A DNA stretch of 64,000 nucleotides from positions 4,392,448-4,456,447 of the forward strand of contig BDGG01000002.1 in NCBI GenBank assembly GCA_001949185.1. Reading direction: 5' to 3'. The first letter of the stretch is position 1. Each line of letters begins with the position of its first letter. Below the pieces are notes generated by a model. The model did no database searches and was not told the origin of the DNA. It was given only the letters and a program-made list of their open reading frames with translations. The translations under genes were made by a program, and so were the position numbers. This document shows positions 55,701-64,000 of the stretch, one piece after another. Source of the stretch: Ramazzottius varieornatus. Its lineage: Eukaryota; Tardigrada; Eutardigrada; Parachela; Ramazzottiidae.

Positions 55701-55842
55701 AGCGATCAAGAGGAAAGGTCATTTTACGGGCATTTTATCGCCACGACACTCGATTCAAGAATCTCCGGATGACAGATTTTACAGCGAACCCGTCTTTTAC
55801 ATCGAAGGTCTTCCTGGCACCAATGATCCGACGGAAGATTAG
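52717..55842 (+). CDS. SLC26/SulP-family anion transporter with STAS domain
   Basis: A membrane exchanger or channel for anions such as sulfate, chloride, bicarbonate or oxalate; substrate not predictable here. Exons: 52717-53005, 53070-53338, 53446-53610, 53699-53937, 54016-54355, 54448-54543, 54600-54706, 54796-54865, 54939-55205, 55262-55535, 55610-55842; 2,349 bases, 782 aa. The motif HLPQAMAGAMTAVMKPEHGL follows the first hydrophobic segment as in SulP proteins. SQELIALGSSNLLGSFFSC and GRSVINQSMGSKSQ match the conserved SLC26 block in the second half of the membrane domain. The STAS domain covers residues ~560-750 (EVPGVKVLQISSALHYGNAE ... DSVGVRGLEQLANDLKK) with a ~100-residue insertion rich in Ser, Lys and Arg. 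A 56-base intron (55206-55261) is needed to keep the STAS frame. The ATG follows an untranslated leader; no upstream exon is evident. Confidence 0.88.
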
Positions 55843-56797
55843 CCGCTAGCCCACGCTCGAGACTTGTCATGCATACTCCTAAGAACTTGTGTGATAATAA
55901 TAAGTGCTGTCGCAGACATGTCTTGGCACTGTGCAAAAGAATTTCTGCACTTCTTTAATCGTCCATGATTTTGTGAGCTGCAATGCTGCTGCATGCACGC
56001 GGTATAATATGTCACGTTACAGTTCACAAGGGAGTGACATTTAAGCAGGAAGTCCCTGGAGCCTGGAGAGCGAAGTAGCGCTGCTCCCCGCTGCGGTCGA
56101 CCTCAGTAGCAAAATGATGTCGCTGCGTTTAACCTCTTTGTGTCGAAAGAGTTATCCGGGTTGTCGTTAACAAGCAGTTTCCACCTTGACGAACGAAACT
56201 ACTACAGTGCAGTCCCGAGAGTCTTACCACTGCTTTGTGGTCTTGCTTATGAACTGTATCGATCAAAACGGTCGCATAATTCCGGGCAGGCTGCGCCACC
56301 TAGGGTGATATACGGCTGAGTGCGCCAGCATCAGACCGTACAATATTATGCAGGGCGATGCAGATACAAAAATTTAATTACGTAATCATACAAGCTAGAT
56401 CCATATTGGCCATATTGCGGTGTCACATCAGCGGTGGGCTGGACAATTGCGACGATCTGGATACTGAATTCTGACAACTTATCCAGTTGGTAGACTGGTC
56501 GGACTGAAACTGTTGTGGATGGAAGTATGATAGGCGACAGTGTGTGTGTGTAGACATGGACTTCGTCCTGCAATAATCGCTAGATGGTTCATTCTAGTGA
56601 TATGATTATTGTAATAATTGTATCCATGGGTCGATTTAGCTGACTCACCTTAGTCACCTATGCCGACCGATACGCTACTTTTATTGCTCTGTAAACCATG
56701 GATGCCTTCGGCAATACTGTACTGCATGCTGCGGAAGTGCGGATCATTGTAATTGGAGTTTGGAGACACCAGCGGATCGGCTCGTAGAGTTTCGATA
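55843..56797. other. Intergenic, 5' flank of AGMO
   Basis: I see no gene. A stop (TAA, 56750-56752) lies in frame just upstream of the AGMO start, fixing the start within this exon unless an upstream exon exists. No TATA box or repeat family is clear. Confidence 0.5.
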
Positions 56798-58968
56798 ATG
56801 ATATTACCACAGCCTCCACTTCCCGTGGAGTCCGGTGAAGGTTGGACAGGCAATGCCAGCATTCCCCAGTGGAATTTCTTCGGCCCGGATAAGTTTGACG
56901 TCTTCCATTTACGTGCCTTGTTCTACCTTGTGACGCCGAAAGAAGTAGCCAACCTTACCGGACCAAACCACAATCTGTCTTATGCCGAAGAAGCTCACCA
57001 CGTACAGGACGTCTTCTCCGATGTAAGCTGCTTCAGTATGCCGGATATTTCAGCCATGGTATTAAGTACTTGTAGTTGTATCCTTTTTTTTATAGACCAT
57101 CCCAGTCTTCATGGTGTTATGTCTGATAGAGGCTGTAGTCTCCTTCATCGTCACCGGACGGCTCTTCCCAGTCAGTGATACCATCACATCATGGAGTGCA
57201 GGACTTCTGTCGCATATGACAAAGTACGATGAAGAATAAGTTGGGAAAATTGTTTACATATGTTGTCCCATAGTTTCTGTTATACAGAATATGTGTAAAG
57301 ACGCTGGATGTGGGACTCTACACATGGCTCTTCACACACTATCGGCTGACCATCATACCGATAGACACTTGGTGGGCATGGGCAGCTGCTCTACTGGTAA
57401 GCGAACAATATTCCTTTCTCGCAGAATCATATCGATTATTTTAGGGAGTCATCTCTGAAATTATTCCATATTTCAGGCGACAGACTTCGGATACTATTGG
57501 TTTCACCGCGCAAGCCACGGTTGGTACTCTCAGTTAGTTTATGTTCTCCTTTCTGTATTCCGAAGAGATTTCTTAAACTTGAAAGTCCCTGTGTTGTAGA
57601 AATAAATCTGTTTTGGGCAGCCCACCAAGTGCACCACAGTTCCGAAGAATTCAACTTCAGCGTAGCATTGCGGCAAAGCGTGGTGTCCAACTTTGGAGCA
57701 TGGGTCTTCTACCTACCCATGGCCCTTTTAGGATTCACTCCAGCCACTTTCCTCATCCACCACCAACTAAACTTACTGTAAGGACGAGAAGCCCGCTGTA
57801 CCTAATATCCGTCAGCGCCCATGCCGAATTCCCAACCGGAAGTGTCGTCGCTGCAGGTAGATAACAAAATTACAGGGTGATGTTTTTAGGTACCAGTTCT
57901 GGATACACACATCTCTAATCAAGTAAGCCCTTCTCAGCTGATAACGGCGACCGACTGGACAACTGTCAACAGAATGCACGATCCTCCTTTAGGAACCTGG
58001 GGCCGTTGGAATGGATTTTAAACACACCGTCGCATCATCGCGCGCACCATGGTCGCAACCCGCTGTACATTGATATTAATTACGGAGGAGTGTTGATCAT
58101 TTGGGATCGTCTGTTTGGTACCTTCATTCCGGAGAACGAGAAGGAACCGGCATTGTATGGACTGGTGGGTCGGCTGGAGAGCCACAACGCCGTGTGGGTC
58201 CAGGTGTTACGGTTGGCCGAAATCAGGCGCCGTATCGCCGCGAATACTTCTCTGGGCGATAAGATTAGCGCGGCTCTCAAGGGTCCACGTTGGCGACCGG
58301 GTTTGCCATTCTTTGGTTTACTCGACCGTACTATACCCATCGCGAAGAAAGAAGAGCATCCGGAACGGAAATATCAGTCAAAGGTAACCACCGAAAAATT
58401 GGTTTAGTAAAACTATCATGGAAAAACGCTGCAAAAAGGTGAACAGTACTTGAATCAAACGTCTAGAACGTTACGAGTGATATGGACCAAACCCCAAAGA
58501 GGAGTGATTATCCAGTTTTTGGACAGTGATTTACTGAGTACAAGTTGCTGTGCGTTTTAGGTACCCCGGTGGCAAAAAATATACGCCACGATCCACTTTC
58601 TGACCGTCATGCCATGGTTCTTGGCTATGTTGCGCGGATATGAGAACCACGAGCCGTACTCGACGTCGGAAACCCTCTTAACATTCGTACACATGACGAT
58701 ATCGCTGGCCAACATTGGCTCGGTCTTCGATGGACGCAGCTGGATCCCGTTGACAGAAACAGCTCGGTGTGCTTTCTTGTTTTTATTCTTCAACTTTTTA
58801 CCCGGTCTTGAAGACGAGTACGAATATATGAGGAGTATCATGCGAACGGTGTTGCTACTTTCGGTGTTTCTATGGCCGGTGCGGCATTATTTGACGACTA
58901 CCAGTGCTCATGCAGCAACGCCTGCCAATGGTCCTTCCGTTGTTACCAAAGTTGAAAAGTCGAAGTGA
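56798..58968 (+). CDS. AGMO: Alkylglycerol monooxygenase (AGMO)
   Basis: Cleaves the ether bond of alkylglycerols in the ER membrane, using O2, iron and tetrahydrobiopterin. Exons: 56798-57022, 57096-57223, 57288-57396, 57477-57519, 57600-57777, 57890-57922, 57993-58383, 58561-58968; 1,515 bases, 504 aa, slightly longer than the ~445-aa human enzyme. The eight-histidine di-iron motif of the fatty-acid-hydroxylase superfamily is complete: YYWFHRASH, then HQVHHSSEEFN, then NTPSHHRAHHGRN. FNFSVALRQSVV and INYGGVLIIWDRLFGTF match AGMO closely. Membrane segments flank these blocks. The C-terminus from KIYATIHFLTVM on keeps the AGMO-specific membrane tail, which separates it from sterol desaturases. 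The next gene on the same strand makes the precursor of its cofactor. Confidence 0.93.
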
Positions 58969-59517
58969 TAATATTCCTTTTCTCGAATTCCTATATATTT
59001 TTCTTTCACTGCGCTGCAGTATCGATAGAATGACCGATAGCAGCTTACGGTGGCAGGTGTCTGGGAGTGTCGAAAATATCCCGACTTTGAATGCCTTTCC
59101 GAAACAATTTTCTGACGCGGTGGTTCTGCTCGATGATGACCCTGTCTTCGTTGAACCACGACGATGTGAAGCGAACTACGACGTAAGCGGCGGACTGTTG
59201 TACGTTGCATAGATAAGGCCCGGACCAATAGTTTCTCATGCAATCGATGGTCGAAAATGAATGCGAAATCTACATTCTGCCATAATACTGGACTTCAGAC
59301 TTCCGCCTAGTTCGGTAATGCTGGATAAGATTCCATTGTTCTGAAGATATTTAATAATATGTCCCCGTCAAGATTATGAGACACCCGGCCAGAACCCAGC
59401 CCATCACCCGGTATAAAACATCCAGAATGGATCCACAATCGGCAGTTCCATCGGTACTCCGGCTTTCCGCTAGTTATCTTGTTCGGTACGTAGTCTCCGT
59501 TGCTCATATCGTCCATC
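58969..59517. other. Intergenic between AGMO and GTP cyclohydrolase I
   Basis: This ~550-base stretch must end the AGMO transcript and start the next gene. A TATA-like motif is at 59412-59418. No coding frame is supported. Confidence 0.5.
59412..59418 (+). promoter_or_regulatory. Possible TATA box of GTP cyclohydrolase I gene
   Basis: TATAAAA lies about 100 bases before the ATG at 59518, a sensible distance for a core promoter with a short leader. It is a short motif and could be chance. Confidence 0.3.
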
Positions 59518-60576
59518 ATGCCTATTTTCGGTTTTTCGGATTCGCTAAACGACAAGGGGGAAAGGTCGCTGTCAGCCAGCAAGTCTATCGACGCCAAGTT
59601 GGACGCCCTGCAGAATATCGGCAGCCATGATGACGACGGCGATACCGAGTCCCTGCCCAAGATGTCACGAGAGCTTGCTCTTCCCTTAATGGCCGAAAGC
59701 TACCGCGGTCTTCTGACCAGTCTCGGTGAGAACGTCACACGGGAAGGCTTGCTCAAGACGCCGGAACGCGCGGCGAAAGCCCTGCTGTTCTTTACCAAAG
59801 GGTACGAGGAGAAGATTTCAAGTACGTGATAGGGAAACTGATGCTGTATAAAAGGATGTTAGGCATTCGCGTAATGGTTTACTGGCAAAGAATATCCAAC
59901 TGTAGTTCACATTGAAAGATCGTCTTGTGCTGGGTTACCTCACCGAAATTTGATACGTTACTTTCTACTTTCAGACATCCTTAACGATGCAGTCTTTGCC
60001 GAAGACCACCAAGAAATGGTCATCGTCAAAGATATCGAAGTCTTCTCAATGTGCGAGCATCACATGGTTCCTTTCTTCGGGAAAGTCCACGTTGGCTACC
60101 TCCCTAAAGGCCAAGTCATTGGCTTGAGCAAGATCGCCCGGATCGTCGAAATCTTCAGTCGACGTCTCCAAGTACAGGAACGTCTGACAAAACAGATCGC
60201 CGTGGCTCTTAATGGTAGGTCTTCACCTCCTTTAACCAAATTCTACTACTACTGGGGAGTTTGTAATCTGCAGAAGCCGTGAAACCCTCGGGCGTGGCTG
60301 TCGTGATGGAATGCGCGTAAGTATTGGTCGTTCCGCAGCGATGTCATACGCAAATACAGCGCTGCAAGTTCGACTGTGTCTGTAGATTGAGAAGGAGGTT
60401 CTTCACTTTCCGAATATCAAACTTGATGGCCTGTTTGTTTTTTCACTAGGCACATGTGCATGGTCATGCGTGGTGTGCAGAAGAACAACGCCAAGACGAT
60501 AACCAGCTCCGTAGTGGGCAACTTCCGTGATGATCCTAAAACCAGAGAGGAGTTTTTGCACCTCATCAAGGGCTAA
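59518..60576 (+). CDS. GCH1: GTP cyclohydrolase I
   Basis: Converts GTP to 7,8-dihydroneopterin triphosphate, the first and rate-limiting step of tetrahydrobiopterin synthesis, as a cytosolic decamer. Exons 59518-59821, 59975-60214, 60274-60316 and 60450-60576 give 714 bases, 237 aa (human 250). A variable N-terminus ([20 protein letters not shown]) is followed by the core from [17 protein letters not shown]. The motifs are [59 protein letters not shown] and [12 protein letters not shown]. The zinc ligands (Cys and His of CEHH, and Cys of HMCM) are all kept, so it should be catalytically competent. The 43-base third exon is unusually small but frame-consistent. It lies 549 bases downstream of AGMO on the same strand. 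Confidence 0.95.
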
Positions 60577-61005
60577 TATCCTGTCCCCTGTACTTCCGTA
60601 GGTTCGCTTTCAGTTGTAGTAAGTTAGTTTCATGAGTTATGGGCGCGTTACGAAGTTCTTACGGAAGATTTCATGTGAGGTCGTAGTACAATACTCTTGA
60701 GCAAGATGCAGAATAAAACGCATGGCATAAAACAAGTAACTTGGTACAAATCGGAGAGGACAAAACCAAAACCATGCATTTCATGAGATGAGAAGGAAAC
60801 TATGCAGTGATAAAAAAGCAGCTACGAAATAGGACGGAAGGTAGAACGGCACAGAAAATAGCTGCGAGCGAAGAACACAGTGAGTAAAAATCAAAATCAC
60901 ATTCATTTCAGAGCTCCTCCTCAGAGGCAAGGGAGCGTTCTAGAGATAAAAAAAAGAAGAAGAAGGCAGTACAAAGGGGAACAGAGACGCCGAGAGGTCT
61001 CGACG
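60577..61005. other. Intergenic between converging GCH1 and Neuralized
   Basis: It contains the 3' flanks of GCH1 (+) and Neuralized (-), with an AATAAA at 60712. No gene is seen. The purine-rich tract near 60948-60972 is simple sequence. Confidence 0.55.
60712..60717 (+). terminator. Polyadenylation signal AATAAA for GCH1
   Basis: A canonical hexamer 136 bases after the stop codon at 60574-60576. Confidence 0.5.
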
Positions 61006-63913
61006 TCAAGTTCGATATGTGCGTATGATATCTTTGATTTCTGATCGACAAATTGGACATGTCTTGCCCTTCCGGAAATGCGACATAGCACACTCGTAGC
61101 ACATCACCTGATGCCCGCAAGTATACACCACCGAGTTTACCTGCAAGAAAGCACAGCTTTGAAAGATACCTTGCCATCACGACCAGAAGATTCAAAGATG
61201 AATACAGAGCTGGAGAAACGAGGCGGACACAACTTCACAAACCGGCATACACGAACACCACAGTAAACTGTGTACCCAATGTGTGTAGGTGCGTGAGAGA
61301 CAGTTCTTACTTGATTTTCGAAGCAGATACAGCATTCTTCCGCACCAGGTGCTGTCGGCAACGATGCGCTTCTTTCCACCGAAGATCTCATCACGTTACC
61401 CGTAGCCGCCGCGGTGCTAGCAGCTCTATTCAGAATACCCGCACCGCCAATGCTCATCGTCGGGCCTTTCTGCGCTGTACCGCTATTGTTCTTTCGAGGC
61501 GGCAGATCCACCGTCAGGTCGATCAAGTCCCTGGTGATGCTACTTATACTGGCCCCAGCAGTAACTCTACTCGTTGAAGAGACTGAAGCATTTAGTGAAG
61601 GCTGGGGTATGGAGCTAGTACTGACTGAAGGACGAGGAGCCGTGCTTGAAGTAGTGAAGACTGCTGTGGTTGTTCTTCGTGGAGCAGGCGTAGTTCGGAC
61701 TGCCGAAGGGGAAGGCGTAGAAGTAACGGCTGGACGACTTGGAGTGACGGAAGGCCGAGACGATGCAGTAGTGGTGGGAGGCGTTGAAGAAAAGCCTGGA
61801 AGACATAAAACTAGAATTAACAAGTTAAAACTCAAATATCAGGCCGAAAATTGCTATGGACGAAGTAGGAACAAGAGTCAGGAAATTTGAAGACATTGCC
61901 TACCGAGTAAGGAAATCTGACGAGTAGTCCCATACAGTTCGAAAAAGATGTAGAAGTGTTGAGAAGAGTCGACAAAGAGGAAGTTCGTAGCTTTGTTATT
62001 ATTGCGGCTAATCTGAACGGCGCCATCACGCTTGATGGTGAAGGCAAACTCGTCGTCCTTCTTTGGTCGGGTGGCTACGTCCTTGGCCACTATCCAATAT
62101 TCTGGACGGTCAAGCAACGAGTCGGCATCATCAGGCAAATTACCCTGTTCAGACAACCACATGTATGGATACTTTAGTTTCTTCGGGCTTTCATTGATAT
62201 TTGGAACTGCCTGCTGGCACGGACCTGACAGAGAGCAGTAGGTGAGCAAGTGGTTAAGCCGAACGCTAGTCCCCCGTCAAAGTCCCAGTCATTCTCGTCA
62301 ATCCTGACGATCAAAGTCTGGTTGATCGGTATTGTATTAGGCAGGAATACATAACCGTTGTTAAACTCTCCCGGAGCGAGCCTCGCAGACCGGCCTTCCT
62401 CGACCAGTCGGACATTGCGACCGGTCAGCTCCTTGTAGAACCGCACTGGACGGAGAGTCAGGCTGGAGAAGTGCGTCGAGCGGAAACGTGTGCTTTCTTT
62501 ACGAGAGACTACAACGGCTGGCGAGCTTGAACTTTGCGTAGGAGCGGGAGAAAAAGTAGATGTCCGGGAGGCGGATTGAGCAGAAGCAGGAGTGGCCGCG
62601 GGTGAGGTAAGGTCTTCTGCGCGGAGGAGTACTTGACGGTGTTTCAGGCCCATCAGAATGTTCCGACCGGGAGACGTCATAGTTGGACGACTTGTGAGGT
62701 TGTTTAGAACTGCAGAGTCTGCGAAAGAATGAATTATTCAGTCGAGAAGTCGGGCGAAGAGAAACCCTGACCACACCACCTGCATACTCTACCCAAGAGC
62801 TTGGGTGTACTTCAGTGTATGTACGTGGATAGTGTACTATAGTGCAGCGGAAGTATTCGTAGATGTGATGTATTAATAAAGCTTGCCAGCCCAAGGAAAG
62901 TACTTATACCAAGAAGTTCAATAGCGACGGTTGTGCCGTATATGTCGAAGACGGCCCATATGGGCACGTTTCGTAGTGCCACGAAGGGGGACAGGTCGAA
63001 GGCAATGCCTTTACAGACACCGTTGACTCCAAACACGATAGTGCCGTTCTCCAGACACTGGAAATGTACGACTTTGTCGAGACCAGCACAGGACTCTGGC
63101 AATGGCTTCGCCCAAAAACCTAAAGCAAAACCAGTCAGCCTCCAGATAGGATCAGCACGTATCCCACCAACCACATAGAATGATCAGCTTTAATGATTGG
63201 AACATCTCACCTAGTCGACTGGTCAGATCTGGGCACAAATAGAGCGTAGAAGCAACATCGCCCACTTCGGCTGGGTTGTGCGTGGTCAGCCCAATTCTCA
63301 AGGCACCGCTCCACTGTTGCTGCTTGCTAGACTGCTCCTTTATCCGGAAACAAACCATCTCGTACAGCTCGAGAGGTCGACTGGAGAAAACGATTCCTGT
63401 GACATAGTCAAACAACATCAGAGTTCGCCATACGCATATATACATGAAAGTGGCGCATAGTCACAGCATACAATAATACGAAACGCGCGAGTCGATCGAG
63501 GCAGTGCAGCACTGGACATAGTACAGCATGCCATAAAGCTATGCCACGCCATACAGCCCCAAACAGTACAGATCACTCCGATCAACTCGCGCACCAGCCA
63601 ACAACGTACAGACAGCGCAGTGCGTTAGTTGAACAGGACGATACGAGACAATGCTGATCAAGTACCATATTCAATCAAATGAGTTACCTTTGCAGTAACT
63701 GCGCACTCGTCGAGCGACGGTTCCATCAGGGCTGATTTCCACATGTTCTCCATGTTGAGGATGAAACTGTAGCGGAGAAGCAGGGATCCGCGATGGGATG
63801 GAGAAGGCAGCCGAGGAAGAAAGAGAGTTTGGAACGGTGAAATCGGACTCTGCGGAGATAAAGGGATTTGTGCCACGACTGGCTTCTACTCCGGTGCTCT
63901 GGACGTTTCCCAT
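61006..63913 (-). CDS. neur: Neuralized-like E3 ubiquitin ligase (two NHR domains, RING)
   Basis: Ubiquitinates Delta/Serrate-type Notch ligands at the plasma membrane to drive their endocytosis. Exons: 63688-63913, 63211-63396, 62910-63119, 61904-62718, 61311-61795, 61006-61140. The start MGNVQSTGVE has Gly2 in an N-myristoylation context, as in vertebrate NEURL1, and lies just after a possible splice acceptor. NHR1: FHPQHGEHVEISPDGTVARR, GIVFSSRPLELYE, WSGALRIGLTTHNPAEV. NHR2: TGRNVRLVEEGRSARL, WDFDGGLAFGLTTCSP, then LLDRPEYWIVAKDV. A Ser/Thr/Pro-rich linker precedes the C3HC4 RING (ECCICFENQVNSVVYTCGHQ to CPICRSEIKDII). In the NHR2 exon the frame changes by one base between about 62225 and 62260, and no acceptable intron repairs it. 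About 685 aa without the shift. Sequencing error or a real lesion are both possible. Confidence 0.85.
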
Positions 63914-64000
63914 TCGGCTTACTGCGAGAAAGAGGGCTGAGGACATTCAATGGACATCAGGCACGCGATTTTTTAAAATTATACAATCATGTTTACTTAC

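Noticed and set aside
61414-61890. 158-codon plus-strand frame opposite Neuralized
   Set aside because: It is antisense to the Ser/Thr/Pro-rich linker exon, whose composition keeps several frames open.

Overview
This window looks like nuclear DNA of an invertebrate animal. Almost every gene is split by short GT-AG introns of roughly 55-90 bases, and the gene set is bilaterian: SLC16 transporter, sulfatase, OS-9 lectin, Bark/Anakonda-type junction protein, ABCC1-type transporter, SLC26 exchanger, alkylglycerol monooxygenase (AGMO), GTP cyclohydrolase I and Neuralized. The compact introns would suit a small-genome ecdysozoan such as a tardigrade, but nothing here proves the phylum. I spliced each gene by hand from frame, splice signals and family motifs. 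The summed exon lengths of the spliced host genes are divisible by three, except Neuralized.

Left part (1-15.7 kb). A monocarboxylate-transporter-like gene (+) runs directly into an arylsulfatase gene (+), with overlapping ends. Convergent to these is a very large gene (-, 6.2-15.7 kb) for an OS-9-type ER lectin of about 2,024 residues. Its C-terminal half carries a tandem duplication of a five-exon cassette, with all intron phases preserved.

Middle part (15.7-29 kb). This is repeat-rich and poor in host genes. It holds a Tigger/pogo-type transposase with an open spliced frame, a decayed pogo-type copy, and a 3.65-kb unit bounded by ~157-base inverted repeats. That unit contains another broken pogo-type transposase, a broken mariner with DD37D spacing and an unassigned coding fragment. 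Simple repeats and CGATA-rich repeats also occur here.

Right part (29-64 kb). This is gene-dense: a probable GNAT-fold protein; a 16-exon Bark/Anakonda-like membrane protein (~2,933 aa; three SRCR, two CUB-like, beta-helix repeats, C-type lectin-like, one membrane span); an ABCC1/MRP-like transporter (24 exons, 1,538 aa); an SLC26 anion transporter (11 exons, 782 aa); AGMO (504 aa); GTP cyclohydrolase I (237 aa); and, on the minus strand, Neuralized with two NHR domains and a RING finger, which carries one apparent frameshift.

Two points of organisation stand out. AGMO needs tetrahydrobiopterin, and the next gene downstream on the same strand makes the first committed step of tetrahydrobiopterin synthesis. 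A family of ~60-85-base hairpin elements built on AAGTGGCGC sits in introns of three genes, five copies of them in the OS-9 gene.
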